Assembly: GCA_026636295.1 (NCBI GenBank)
Contig: CP089454.1
Location: 186,001-250,000, forward strand
Direction of reading: 5' to 3'
Length of the DNA stretch: 64,000 nucleotides
Origin: Medakamo hakoo
Lineage: Eukaryota > Chlorophyta > Trebouxiophyceae > Coccomyxaceae
Numbering within the stretch: the first letter of the stretch is position 1; the number at the start of each line of letters is the position of its first letter. Shown in pieces: positions 1 to 11,324 of this stretch. The position numbers were made by a program, and so were the translations under genes. The notes under the pieces were generated by a model. The model did not search any database. It was not told where the DNA came from and worked only from the letters and a program-made list of their open reading frames with translations.

Positions 1-468
1 GGCGCACCACTGGCTGGCTCCCTGGCGGACGCCAGGTACTCCAGAAGCTCCCGCTCCGCGTCGTCGGCCGCCGCGGCGGCGGCCTCTCCGGCGCCTCCCT
101 CGCCCTCACCCGCGGCCGCGGCAGCTGCGACCAGCAGCGCGGCCGCCAGGTTGTGGACGGCCGGGTCGGCGCAGCCGCCGACTTCGACGCAGTGACGCAC
201 AAAGCGCAGGGCGGCGGCGCGCCCGGCCGCCAGGGCGGGCGGCGAGAGCGAAGAGGCGGGCGCGGCCGGGGCGGCCGCGCTGGCTCCAAACGGCACGAGC
301 GCGGGCAGCAGGCGGCGCGGGTCCAAGCCCGCGCCCAGCCAGGCGTCCACGGCTTCCTCGGGCGCCGCCGCCATGAGGGCCGGGCCGTACTTGTAGTGCA
401 GGGCGGGCGGCGTGGCGGGCGAACGCAGGACGGCCAGGGCGGCGGCCGCGGCAGAGGTGGAGGCGGAC

Positions 469-508
<40 letters not shown>

Positions 509-2665
509 TGAGCAGGTGGTCCAGCACCGCCTCCGCGTCGCCGCGTGCGCGGGCGTAGTGCAACAGGTCGGCCGTGCGGCCGTACCCCGCCAGCAGCCCT
601 ACCGCCACGCCCGGGTCCAGGGAGGAGACGTGGGCGGAGATGAAGCGGCGGAGGCGGGCGGATGGAGAGCCGTCTCCGCCGCCGCCGCCGCCCTCACCAT
701 CCTCACCACCCTCACCCTCTTCCTCCCCGCCCGCCCGGTTGGCTTCGTCCAGCAGCAGTTCCAGGCGCCAGGCCGCCACCATGGTGGCCTGGGCTTTATC
801 GGCTGGCGGCAAAGCGCCCAGCCGAGCGTCTAAGAAAGCGGCCAGGGCGGCCGGCTCGCCGGCGTCGACCAAACGCAGCGCAGCTTCCTCAAAGCTCGGG
901 CGCGCCGCGCCGAGCGTGCCGCCCCACAGCCGGCCCGCCCGCACGGCGTCGCCCGCTTCAAAGGCGGCTTCAGCTTCAGCCAGGGCCACAGCCGCTCGAG
1001 CCGCCGGTCCCTCCGCCGCCCGGGCCGCCCGGGCCCAGTCCCGGCGGTCCAAGTGGGCGCGCCACTCGGCCCGGCCCTCATCCGACGCCGCGACTTCAAA
1101 GAGCGTCCCCTCCCCGCCGCCGGTGCACGCGTACGCCGCGCCCGTCGCCGGGTCGGTGGCCAGGCCGGACCGGGGGAGCAGGGGGGCAGGGCCGGAGGAG
1201 GGCGCGCCGGGCGGCGCCGCGCCGGGCGACAACGACTGGACCAGCCGGCCAGAGACGAGGTGGAGGGCCAGGACGCGCGGCCCATCCAGCACGAGGGCGT
1301 GGAAGGCGGTGGCGGCCACGGCGCGCGGGCGGGTGGCGCCGCCGCCACCGTTGCTCGGCGGGGGGCCCAACAGGTCAGGAGGGCTGAGGCGCGCCGTCAG
1401 GACGTCGCCCAGCAGGCGGAGTTCGTCCGAGGACGGCGGGGGGGGAGGGCCGTCGCCCGTCAGCGCGGGCGTGCCCGGCGCGCGCGGGCCGCCGCCGTTC
1501 CGGCGCAAGTCCAGCCGGCCGGACACTAGCCCGGCCTCGCTGAGCCAGACCCAGGACGAGGGCGCGGCCGCGCCGCCCGCCCCGCACCGGACGACCAGCG
1601 CGCCCGCGCCGTCGAGGGGTGGAGGCGTTGTTGCATCGCGCAGCGACGCGCGCGACACGAGGCACGTGGACGCCAGCGCATCGCCCGGCGCGTACGGCGC
1701 GAACGCGGCAGCCAGACTCGGCGGTGGAGCGGCCGACCCGGCCGGCACGGGCGCGGACAGGAAGACAAACAGGCGGGCGGGCGTGGCGACCAGGGCCGCG
1801 CGGCGCCCGTCGGCCGTGCGCACCTGGGCGAGGCCCGTGACGGGCGGGCGGTCGCCGCCGCTGCCCTCCTCCCCCGGCGGCAGGTCAAACAGGCCGGCGC
1901 ACCCGCGCTCGACCTTGTCCCGTTCCGCAAACGTGAAGCACGCCAGGCGGCCGGACGGGCTGCCGACGAGGACCTCGCCGCTGGAGGTCGGCGACGCGCC
2001 GCCGCCATCAAAGGCGACCGCGCTCACGCCACCGCCGCCGCCCAACACCTCCTTCAACCCGCTCACGGGCCGGCCTTTTTTCCAGGAGGCGTGCACGTAC
2101 AGCGTTTCCACAGCTCCCCCGCCGTCCGCGCCGCTCAGGCTCACGACCGCGTGCGTGCCCGACGCGTCCAGCCACAGGCCGGCCACGGCGGTGGCCGCGC
2201 CTGGTTGCTGAGCCTTGCTGGACGGGAGGAGCTCGACTTCAGTCGGCGCCGTGCCGGCCGCCAGGTCGTACCGGATCAGGAAGCCGCGGGCGGTGGCGAC
2301 GAGGACGACGTCGCCGCCCGCGGCGATGGCCGTGACCGCGCCCCGGCCGCTGGTGGTTTGATGGGGGAGGGGGGTTGAGCGCGCGCGCACGGCCGGGGTT
2401 GAATGGGTTCGCTCGCCTTTTCGTGTTCAAGTCCACCAACGTACCGCGTCACCTCCCGCTCCACGGGGTCCAGGGCAAAGATGTCTGGCTGGGGAGCGTG
2501 AACGCTGAAGCCGGCGCCGCCGTCCTCCTCGTCGTCATCCGACGGGAGCAGGCGCGGCGGCGGACCGATGCCTGGCGCGGGCGACAGGCTCTCTGCTCTT
2601 TCAACGCCGCCGCCGCCATCGCCTGAGCCGGTGGCGCGGGCCCAGTCATCCAGGAGGCTGGCCAT
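1..2665 (-). CDS. VPS18: VPS18-like HOPS/CORVET subunit (C-terminus off window)
   Basis: Vacuolar sorting protein 18 (Pep3/Vps18 family), a core subunit of the HOPS and CORVET tethering complexes that drive endosome/vacuole fusion. Two exons are visible: 2665-2445 and 2349 to the left edge, joined across a 95-nt intron with a GTACGT donor. About 856 residues are present. The join gives a beta-propeller start (FALDPVEREVT, then AVTAIAAGGDVVLVATARGF) matching plant VPS18. It is followed by the typical YVHASWKKGRPVSGLKEVL strand, the DEGRAEWRAHLD stretch at the propeller/solenoid boundary, and clathrin-repeat-like helices (SFEEAALRLVDAGE, TMVAAWRLELLLDE). A pure Gly run of about 12 residues, encoded by a CCG/CGG microsatellite, sits in the solenoid. 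The C-terminal RING region lies outside the window. The ATG at 2665 is the only good start before the propeller. Identification is firm; the small acidic N-terminal extension is alga-specific. Confidence 0.9.
472..508. repeat. (CCG)n microsatellite inside VPS18 exon
   Basis: About 12 uninterrupted CCG units on the plus strand. Read on the minus strand they encode a run of glycines in the VPS18 alpha-solenoid. The run keeps the frame, so unit changes would alter only linker length. Confidence 0.9.
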
Positions 2666-2846
2666 GTTGGGACGTGCGAGCCCCGCGCCTGCAGAGGAAA
2701 CAAAGGCCCGCGCACCGAGAAAAATGAAAATGAAACCGATGCAGCAGCGCGCTGCGCCCGCTCAGAGCGCAGTCGCGAGCACACACAAGAGACGGGAGCC
2801 GCTCCTCCCCGCTGCACGCACGCACGCGTGTGGCTCACACCCTGGC

Positions 2847-4429
2847 ATGACAGACGGCGCCGCCTCGACCGCGGCGGCCGCGGACCCGGCCAACGGCGGC
2901 GGCGACGACACGAGCGGCGGCGCGGCGGCCACCGCCAAGCACGCGTGCGCCAAGTGAGTTTGATGGGGGGGGTCGATCTCCACTCGTCGGGCGTGTGTGG
3001 GAGGAAGGCAAGCGTGCGTCCACGCAGCCGCGGGAAAGGGGTGGGAGGAGTGGCGATGTCGCCCGCGGCGGCCTTTTTTGTTTCCTCCCCACGCCGGTCC
3101 CCCCCCTTCCTTTCTCTCAACCTAGCCGCCCCCTCCCTCCATCAAAACAGGTGCGGCGCCCCCGCCAAGCTCCAGTGCCCCAAATGCGTCGAATTAGAAC
3201 TCCCTAAAGCCCCGTCGGCTTTTTGTTCGCAAGCCTGTTTCAAGGAAGCGTGGGCGGCCCACAAAGCCGCGCACCGGCCGACGACCGAGTCGTGGGCGTA
3301 CGTCACAGACCGCGGCGCTGGACGGACCTTTAAGATGCCGCCTTTCGCCTGGACGGGCAAGCTCCGGCCGTGCCGCGTCGGTCCACGCCGGAACGTGCCG
3401 CCTACCATCCCACGCCCAGACTACGCGGAGACGGGCGTGCCGGCGTCCGAGCTGGCGTCCCGCCAACAAAAATCCGCGCTCGTGCGCTCGCCTGAAGAAA
3501 TCCAAGGCATCCGGGCGGCGTGCCGCCTGGCCCGCGAGATCCTGGACAAAGCGGCAGCAGCGGTCAAGCCGGGCGTCACCACGGACGAGATTGATCGGAT
3601 TGTGCACGACGCGACGGTTGAAGCGGGCGCGTATCCCTCGCCCCTGAACTATTTCAACTTCCCAAAGTCGGTCTGCACTTCCGTCAACGAGGTCGTCTGC
3701 CACGGCATCCCGGACGCGCGCGAGCTGGCCGACGGCGACATCGTCAACATTGATGTGACGGCGTTTTATAAAGGCTACCACGGCGATTTGAACGAGACGT
3801 ACACGGTGGGAAATTGCGATGCCGCGTCTAAAAAACTGATCCGGGTGACGTCCGAGGCCCTGGACAAAGCCATTGCGGCTGTCAAGCCGGGTGTGCGGTA
3901 CCGGGACATCGGCGACATCATCACCCAACACGTCCGGGCCAATGAGTTGAGTTCATTTTGTGGGCGTGGCGGCCTTTGTTTTTCCTTTCCATCCATCCAT
4001 CCATCCATCGCCCGGGGGTGGTTGACCCGCCCGCACCGCCTCCCCACGCCCCAACAACCCTCCGCCGCCCTCTATCCTCAATGCCTCACCCCACGCCCAC
4101 CACCCCGCCCACCCCAACCCAACAACAGCTTCAACGTCGTCCGCACGTACTGCGGCCACGGCATCGGCGACCTGTTCCATTGTGCGCCCAACATCCCGCA
4201 CTACGCGGGCAACAAGGCGGTCGGCGCCATGAAGGCGGGCCAGGTGTTCACGATCGAGCCCATGGTGAACGCGGGTTCGTGGCGGGACACGACGTGGCCA
4301 GACGGGTGGACGGCCGTGACGACGGACGGCGCGCGGTCGGCCCAGTTTGAGCACACGCTGGTCGTGACGGATGACGGGTGCGAGGTGCTGACCGCCCGCC
4401 TGCCGACCAGCCCGCCGCTGTGCTTTTGA
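2847..4429 (+). CDS. MAP1: Methionine aminopeptidase 1 (type I, zinc-finger form)
   Basis: Cytosolic enzyme that removes the initiator methionine from nascent proteins. Exons 2847-2953, 3151-3945 and 4129-4429 give 400 residues, normal for eukaryotic MAP1. Residues 34-77 form the ribosome-binding zinc finger with C34, C37, C45, C48, C61, C65, H73 and H77 in the C6H2 spacing. The pita-bread catalytic domain follows, with metal ligands in the motifs NIDVTAFYKGYHGDLN (two Asp), GHGIGDLFH (His), FTIEPMVN (Glu) and AQFEHTLVV (Glu), and the substrate His in CHGIPD. Intron 1 splits the codon before the second finger Cys; intron 2 interrupts the catalytic domain before FNVVRTYCGHG. Intron 2 uses a weaker GTTGAG donor and holds a (CATC)n run. 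The ATG at 2847 is the first in frame with the finger. No transit peptide is seen, so it is probably the cytosolic isoform. Confidence 0.95.
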
Positions 4430-4745
4430 GAGGAGCGCTGGGCGGTGCCGACCGGTGCGAGAGGAGGAGGAGGAGGAGGAGGACGAGGAGGGGGAGGAGG
4501 AGGAGGAGAGGGGCGTCGTCGGGCCTGGACGGCCGCAGAGAGAGTGTAGAGAGAGAGTGAGACGTGGAAACAAAAGAAAGGTGTTGGGGGTCACCACGCT
4601 ACACACATCCGCCGTCTTTTTTCACGCACGCACGCACGCACGCGCAGCGGGGAAGGAGCTGTGTTTCGAGGGGAGCTTCGCGTCCCCACTGTCTCTCTCG
4701 CTCGCTCGCCTCCCCGCTCCGCGCCACGGGCGATGTTCAGCGCTC
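4430..4745. other. Convergent intergenic region MAP1/PsaE
   Basis: This is the 3' flank of two converging genes. It holds a GAG/AGG-rich purine tract (about 4455-4512) and a CACG tetranucleotide run near 4622-4642. No gene or structured RNA was found. Confidence 0.6.
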
Positions 4746-5884
4746 TCAGACCTCCTTGACCTCGTCCAGGGCGTAGTTGTTGGTCGAGACGCCGGCGTAG
4801 TTGGGCTTCTCGAACCGGACGACGACGGGGTACAGGACGGAGCCGGACTGTCGTGTGCGGGTCGGTATGGAATGGACGGAGGGAAGGTGTTTTTGAGTGT
4901 GAGAGCGAGGGTGGTGGGTCGAGGATAAAGCGGGCGCCGCTGTCGTTTCCGCCTCCCCTCCACCCGCAACGCACCTGGTCCACGGACACGACCTTGCCCG
5001 TGTCGTTGTACCAGTAGGACTCCGGGCGCAGGATCTTGACCTGTTGGCGATGGGAGGGAGGGAGGGGAGGTGGGCGGTGGCGCGGCCCGTGAGAAGAAAT
5101 GGGTGAGGTGACGGCGGTTGCCGGCCGCGCTTGAAAAAAACGGGGCGCCCCCGGGCCGCAGCCAGCGACCCTCGGCCACCTCCAGCCGCCGGCCGCCCGG
5201 TGGAGGCCGGCTTGGGCGCCTCGCCAGAAGGGGGTGGAAGAGTGGGACGCGGCGGCCAGCGTCCTGCGGCCGCACTCCGGCGCGGCCGATCCTTCCCTCG
5301 CTCGCCTTTCGGCGCGCCGCTCTCTCTCTCTCTTCCCCGGGCGGAAAAAGCAAAACGAACTCACCGTCGCACCGCGCTTGGGGCCAATCTGGGGCTTGGC
5401 GGCGGCGGCGTCGCCCTCGGCGCGGACGACAAGGCGGGCGCCTGTGGAGGGTGGGAGGGTGGGATGGGCGGGGAGGGTGTGAGCGCGGCCGCGCACAGGG
5501 TCGGGCGCATGCAGCCCCTCTCTCCCCCTTCTCTTCTCGCCCCTCGCGCGCGGGCCGAGACGGCGACGGCGTGCGGCCATTCATCACCCAGAGCGGGCAG
5601 CGAGGACAGGGTCAGTCAGCGGGAAAGGCGGACGACCCAGCAGAGGCGCGGCGCGGCCGTGGCGCGACGAAGACGGCGGTGCTTTTCGGCTCGGCGAGTC
5701 TTTCGCGGCGCCGGGCTCCGCTGGAAAGCGCGGCACCCCCTCTGCTCCCTGCCCTGGGAGAGGGAAAGAAACGACACAGCAACCGCGTGCGCCCCACGCG
5801 CAGCGCCCGCGCGGCACGCGCCTCGCCCCTGAACGACACCCTCCCGCATCGCTACTCACCACGGGCGGCAAAGGTGTGCAGCAT
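4746..5884 (-). CDS. psaE: Photosystem I reaction centre subunit IV (PsaE), plastid precursor
   Basis: Stromal PSI subunit that helps dock ferredoxin and supports cyclic electron flow. Four exons (5884-5860, 5441-5365, 5040-4975, 4847-4746) give 89 residues. The mature SH3-like fold is complete: [10 protein letters not shown], then [42 protein letters not shown] and a C-terminal ALDEVKEV. Exons 2-4 are certain because splicing restores the conserved sequence exactly. Exon 1 is only 25 nt (MLHTFAAR) and lies beyond a 418-nt intron, so the predicted transit segment before AEGDAA is unusually short (about 18 residues). A missed exon inside that intron is the main alternative. The 142 bp up to the palmitoyltransferase stop must hold its promoter. 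Confidence 0.9.
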
Positions 5885-6026
5885 GGCGACGAAAAAGTGA
5901 ACGGGGTGAAGAAGGGGGTGCTGCTAGAGGTTGGGGGAGTGAGAGGGGAGGGGGGGGAGGGGGGGCGGGGCAGGCGGGTGTTTCTTCTGTTCCTTTCCAT
6001 CCAACCTCCATCCAGCCTACGGCCCA

Positions 6027-7460
6027 CTACACACGCATCTCCGCGCCCGCCGGCCCGCCATTGCCGCTCGCCAGCGGCGAGTCCGCCCCACCACCAGCTG
6101 AGGCGGCGCCGTTCGCCCGCCCACCACTCCCGCCGCCGCCGCCGCCGCCGCGCCTGCGGTCCAGCGCGAGGATGAGCGGCGCGACGCTCCAGGGCGGCGG
6201 GCGCAGGCCGCCGCCGCCGCCGTCGCCCGCCCGCCGCGCCTCCCCTTCCTCCAGTTCCGCGCTCCAGTCCGCGCCGACGTCGCCCCCACTCCAAAACCGC
6301 AGGCAATTCCGGGGCGCGCCCGCGTCGAAGCGGTTGCAGTAGTGCCCCCGGTCGTCGGCCAGGTAGCGATACCGCCGCCGCCCCACCAATTCATTCACCG
6401 TCAGTTCGGCCGCAATGCAGGCGGCCGCCCGGGCGAGGAGGACGGCCGTGCCGGCCAGGAGCGGGACTTGCAGCACCGCCAGGGAGAGCGCGCCCGGTGA
6501 GGAGCGGGCGGCCCAGCCCAGGGCGCGCCAGGCGGAGAGGGCTTGGCCGGGGCCCAAGGCCGCCGCGCCACCTTTCCGCGCCAGCGCGACCCAGGACAAG
6601 GCAATGAAGAGCGTCTGTCCCACCACTGTATTCGCTAGGAACGCCACGAACGCGCGCTGGGTGCGGGCGCCCACGCAGTTGGCGATGACAGGGCAGTGGT
6701 GGTCGAAGCGGGCCACGCACACGCCGCACGCGGCGCAGTGCTTGGACCGCAGCGGCCGCACGCACCGGCAGGTGGCGCAGGAGCCCGCGTGGTGGCGGGG
6801 CAGCGACCCCCAGTTGGGCGAGCCGTCGGCTGCGAAGCCCGCTCCCGGAGGGATGCGGCCCGGGTCGGCCGTCGCGAGCCAGGGGAGGAGGGCGAGGTCG
6901 ACGCCGAACGCGACCACGCACAGCCGGGCCGCCTCCCGCCAGCCTGGAATCAACCACGGCACGTGGAGGACGATGAAAGCCGTGCAGGACGCGACGAGGA
7001 GCCACCATGCCGACGACGCGACGAGGCGGGTGGCGGGCAGGCGGGAGGGCGGCGTGCGGCCCGCGCGCACGACCGCCGCCTGGACGCCGGCCACGAAGAG
7101 CGCGGCCAACGCCGGCAGCAGCACCGGCGCCGGCAGCCAGTGCGTCCGGGACACCACCGCCGCCACCGCAAAAAAAGCTGGCGGGTACAGCAGGTCGGCG
7201 TGCGGGAGCAGCGGCCGGGCGGGCGACAGCGGGTTGGCGGGCGCGGGCGGGTAGGAGGTGGAAGGTTGCGGCGCTGGTGCTGCCGCTGGAGCGGGCGGGG
7301 ACGGCGGGCGTGCCGCGGCCGAGCGCGAGGGCGTTGCCGCCGTCGTGCTCGGCCCTCCTCCGGCCCCGGGTAAGACAGCTCCCGTGTCCGCGACGACCAG
7401 CCCCAACTCCATGTCCGTGGACGGGGCCGAGGCCGGGCGGGCGGTGGCGGTAGAAGCCAT
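6027..7460 (-). CDS. DHHC-type protein S-acyltransferase
   Basis: Integral membrane palmitoyltransferase that adds fatty acids to cysteines of target proteins, normally at Golgi, plasma or vacuolar membrane. Single exon, 477 residues from the ATG at 7460. The proline/serine-rich N-terminus is followed by two hydrophobic hairpins, then the Cys-rich domain with CRCVRPLRSKHCAACGVCV and the catalytic core FDHHCPVIANC. Two further membrane spans follow (FVAFLANTVVGQTLFIALSW and the ALSLAVLQVPLLAGTAVLLA stretch). The TTxE-type motif is present as a variant, AELTVNELV. The tail is long, glycine-rich and probably disordered. It shares a 272-bp divergent promoter region with the aminopeptidase N gene. 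The substrate is unknown. Frame and family are clear; in-frame non-ATG extension upstream is not supported. Confidence 0.92.
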   Translation of the reverse strand: MASTATARPASAPSTDMELGLVVADTGAVLPGAGGGPSTTAATPSRSAAARPPSPPAPAAAPAPQPSTSYPPAPANPLSPARPLLPHADLLYPPAFFAVAAVVSRTHWLPAPVLLPALAALFVAGVQAAVVRAGRTPPSRLPATRLVASSAWWLLVASCTAFIVLHVPWLIPGWREAARLCVVAFGVDLALLPWLATADPGRIPPGAGFAADGSPNWGSLPRHHAGSCATCRCVRPLRSKHCAACGVCVARFDHHCPVIANCVGARTQRAFVAFLANTVVGQTLFIALSWVALARKGGAAALGPGQALSAWRALGWAARSSPGALSLAVLQVPLLAGTAVLLARAAACIAAELTVNELVGRRRYRYLADDRGHYCNRFDAGAPRNCLRFWSGGDVGADWSAELEEGEARRAGDGGGGGLRPPPWSVAPLILALDRRRGGGGGGGSGGRANGAASAGGGADSPLASGNGGPAGAEMRV

Positions 7461-7732
7461 CGAGCGAGCGCGCGCAACGGGGGATGGGAGACGAGTCGGA
7501 CGACGACAGACGGGAGGGCACCCAGACACGCCGGCCAAGGTCGAAATGCGGTGCGCCAGGGGGAGGCGTGTCTGGCGCAGGCCTGGGGGGTGGGACTGTG
7601 TCAGGACAGGGCCCAGGCGCAGCGGCCAGCGGCGCGCCTTTTGCGAGCGGAGAAGTGATTTTCTGTCGCTCCCCCCTCAAGGAGGGGAGCGCGCGCCCAA
7701 CCTTCACTCTGCAAACCCCCGCCCGTCCCTCT
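7461..7732. promoter_or_regulatory. Divergent promoter region, palmitoyltransferase / aminopeptidase N
   Basis: A 272-bp gap between two start codons facing away from each other. It must contain both 5' UTRs and core promoters. No TATA box or repeated motif stood out. Confidence 0.4.
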
Positions 7733-10700
7733 ATGCAGCGCCTGGCCTCGAACATCACCCGCGCGTTCCGCGGCGCCCTGACCTGCTCTTCCAGCGCTCG
7801 GCCGACGCTCAGCCCGGCCACCACACCGCGCCGGCCCCTGTCCGCCGCCGGTTCTCCCACCAAGCCTCAGCCGCTCACTGCTTCGCCGACGCGCGCCTCG
7901 CCTCCGTCCGCCGCTGCCGCGCCCGCGCCGTCCGCTGAAATGGTGTCCGCCCCCAAGCCCAAGCTGCGGTCCGAGTACCGGGCCCTGCCGTACACGGTGG
8001 ACAAGGTACGATGAGGGGGAATGCGGCCAGTCGTTTTTTCTGTTTTCTTTCCGTGCGCTCGCGTGGCGCGAGCGCAGCAGCGTCTCTTTGGCGGCCGCGG
8101 TCGGGCAGGAACGCCGCTCTCACGGCCGCGCCGGGGGGCGTGTGGGCGCAAAATAGACGACTGCCCTCGCAGTCCAAGCCGCTGGGCCGCGCGTGCCGTC
8201 CCTCAGGCCCGCACTGCCCGCCCAATCGAGCGCGCGCGCGTTTCTTCCGAACCGACAGCAGCGCGGCGGCGCCCTCAAAACCTCCATCCCCCACACACAC
8301 ATACCCACACACACTCACACACACACAGGTCCACCTCACTTTCGCCCTGGGCGACGAGACCACCCGCGTCACGTCCGTCCTGTCCATCACGCCCGACGCC
8401 GCGTCTCCGCCCGAGTCTTTGCTCCTGGATGGCCGCAAGGACGTCACGCTCGTCTCCGTGAAAATCGATGGCAAGCCGCACGCGTCGCACGAGCTGCAGG
8501 GGCCCGACAAGGCCCGCCTGGAGGTGTCCGGCCTCCCGAAAACGCCCTTCACCCTGGAAATCGTGACGGACATCATCCCGCACGCCAACACGTCTTTGGA
8601 AGGCCTGTACGTGTCGGGCGGCATGTGGTGCACGCAGTGCGAAGCCGAGGGGTTCCGCGGCATCACCTTCTTCCCCGACCGCCCGGACGTCATGGCGCGG
8701 TACACGACGCGCATCGAGGCCGACGCGTCCGTCGCGCCCGTCCTGCTCTCCAACGGCAACCTGGTCGACTCGGGCAAGCTGGACGCCGGCCGCCACTACG
8801 CCGTGTGGGAGGACCCGTTCCCCAAACCCTGCTACCTGTTCGCGCTCGTCGCGGGCGACCTCACCAAGACGGCCGGCGTGTTCACGACCTCCTCCGGCCG
8901 GGACGTCGACCTCCACTTTTACACGGCCGCCAAGGACGCGCACAAAGTGGACTTCGCCATCGAATCCCTGAAAAAGGCCATGGCGTGGGATGAGGAGGCG
9001 TACGGGCTGGAGTACGACCTGGACTTGTTCAACGTCGTGGCGGTCGACGATTTCGTGATGGGCGCGATGGAGAACAAGTCCCTCAACATCTTCAACTCCC
9101 GCCTGGTCCTGGCCTCCCCGACCACGGCGTCCGACGGCGACTACGCCCGCATTGAAGGCGTCATCGGCCACGAGTACTTCCACAACTGGACGGGCAACCG
9201 GGTCACCTGCCGGGACTGGTTCCAGCTCACGCTGAAGGAAGGCCTGACGGTGTACCGGGACCAGGAATTCTCGGCCGACATGAACTCCCGCCCCGTCAAG
9301 CGCATCGAGGACGTGTGCCGCTTGCGTGCCGCCCAGTTCCCGGAGGACGCGGGCGCCATGGCGCACCCCATCCGCCCGGAATCCTACATCAAGATGGACA
9401 ACTTTTACACGGTGACCGTGTATGAGAAGGGCGCGGAGGTCGTGCGCCTGTACGAAACGCTGCTGGGGAAGGACGGCTTCCGCAAAGGCATGGACCTGTA
9501 CTTCAAGCGCCACGACGGCGCGGCCGTCACGTGCGACGACTTCCGGGCGGCCATGGCGGACGCCAACGGCGCGGATTTGAGCGGTTTTGCGCGCTGGTAT
9601 GAACAGGCGGGCACGCCCGCGGTCGTCGTCGAGACGTCTTACGACGCGGCCGCAAAAACGTTCACCATCTCCGCCCGCCAGACCACGCCCGCGACGCCGG
9701 GCCAGGAGACCAAGGCGGCCGTGCCCATTCCCATTCGGATGGGGCTGCTGGGCCCGGACGGCAAGGAAGTGCCGCTGAAATTGAAGGTGAGGGGATGGAG
9801 TGGAGTGGTGGACAAGCCCCAACCCTCCTCGCTTTCCTTTTTTTTTCAACTTCTCTCACGCCTCCCAACCCGCACCGTACCCCACAGGGCGACGCCACCC
9901 CGCGCGGCACGGAGACCGTCCTGCTGCTGGACACCCCGTCCGCTGAGTACGTCTTCACTGACGTCCCCGCCCGCCCCGTCCCGTCCCTGCTGCGCGGCTT
10001 CTCCGCCCCCGTCAAGCTCGACGTGCGCGGCCTGACCGAGACGGACCTGACCTTCCTCATGGCCCACGACACCGACGCTTTCAACCGGTGGGAGGCGGGC
10101 CAGCGCCTGTTCAAGGGCCTCATCCTGCGCCTGTACGAAGCCGCGCTCGCCGCCGGGCCGGGCGTGGAACCGGCCGACGCGGCCGCCAAAGCCGGCGGCG
10201 TCCCCCAACCTGTGATCGCGGCCGTCCGCGCCGTCTTGGCCGACACGTCCATCGACGGCGCCTTTGCCGCGTCCGCCATCTCGCTGCCCGCGCCCGCCGA
10301 GCTGATCGACGCCATCGACGGCGCGGACCCGGTCGTGCTGCACGGCGTGCGCACGTACGTCGCGACCGCTTTGGCCAAGGCGCTGCGCCCGGAGCTGGAG
10401 GCCGCGGTCAAGGCCAACGACGTGCCTGCGTCCGAGCCGTACTCGCCCGCCTTTGCCCACGCGGCCAAGCGCGCCCTGAAGAACAAGGCGCTGGGCTACC
10501 TGTCCTACACGTGCGACCCGGCCGTCCGCGCGGATTTGCTGGCCCGCGCCCGCGGCGCGTCCAACATGACCGACCGCATTTCCGCCCTGGCCGCCCTCGT
10601 CGACGCGGCCTGCCCGGAGCGTGAGGCGGCCTTGGCCGAATACGCGGCCGACTACGCGGACGAGCCGCTGGCCATGCTGAAATGGCTGGCCATCCAGGCC

Positions 10701-11072
10701 GGCTCCGACCTGCCCGGCAACTTGACGGCCGTCCAAGACCTTGCCAAGCACCCGGCCTTCTCCATGACCAACCCCAACTGCTGCTACTCGCTGTACTTGG
10801 CTTTCCAGCGCTCGCCCGTCAACTTCCACGCGGCGGACGGCTCCGGCTATGAGTTCATCGCGGACTCCGTCCTGGCCGTCGACCGGGTCAACAAGCAGGT
10901 GGCGGCCCGCATTGCGGGCGCGTTCACGGCCTGGAAAACCTTTGATGCCGCGCGCCAGGCAAAGATGCAGGCGGCCTTGCGGCGGATCATGGCCCAGCCC
11001 GGGCTGTCGGAGAATGTGTACGAGATCGTGGCGAAGAGTATGGCGGACGCGCCTGCCGTGGCGGCGGCTTGA
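7733..11072 (+). CDS. M1 aminopeptidase, PepN type (organelle-targeted)
   Basis: Zinc metallopeptidase that trims N-terminal residues from peptides, probably recycling peptides in plastid or mitochondrion. Exons 7733-8005, 8329-9786 and 9888-11072 give 971 residues. The first 75 residues are rich in Ser, Thr, Arg, Ala and Pro and look like a transit peptide. The catalytic motifs are intact: [15 protein letters not shown] (GAMEN exopeptidase loop), [12 protein letters not shown] (HExxH) and the downstream [12 protein letters not shown] with the third zinc ligand. The C-terminal DUF3458-type helical domain continues to [12 protein letters not shown]. The N-terminal half ([18 protein letters not shown]) matches bacterial PepN more closely than animal APN, as in land-plant homologues. 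Intron 1 (323 nt) ends in a CA-rich acceptor tract. The start is the first ATG in frame. Confidence 0.95.
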
Positions 11073-11073
11073 G

Positions 11074-11080
<7 letters not shown>

Positions 11081-11104
<24 letters not shown>
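11081..11104. repeat. (GA)n microsatellite
   Basis: About 12 GA units directly after the aminopeptidase stop codon, preceded by a few GT units. It lies in the 3' UTR of the aminopeptidase, in the convergent gap to the TLC gene. Confidence 0.9.
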
Positions 11105-11324
11105 AACGGAGTGCTCGACGGAGAGAGAGAGAACAGGGATGGATGAAGAGAAAATCGCACGTGCGTGTGATGGATGGAAAGGAAAAAAAAAACCCAAGTG
11201 CTTTTTCACTCACACGACTCAGCGCCTGCATCTCAAACCCCCGCCCTCGCTTCTCTCTTCGTGCGCTTTCGGCTGTCTCTCTCAGTTTGCTGTCGCTCAG
11301 TGTTTCACTCCCAACCCACCTCTC

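Noticed and set aside
574-2211. Plus-strand 545-residue open frame
   Set aside because: It is antisense to VPS18, is Ser/Ala/Arg/Pro-rich with no motif, and exists only because G/C-rich sequence rarely makes stop codons. The minus strand gives a clear VPS18.
3985-4012. CATC tandem repeat as a CRISPR-like array
   Set aside because: It is a simple tetranucleotide microsatellite in an intron, with no spacers; similar runs occur in other introns here.
7461-7538. N-terminal extension of the DHHC protein (to 7538)
   Set aside because: The extended frame begins at a TTG codon, not ATG. The first ATG in frame is at 7460.
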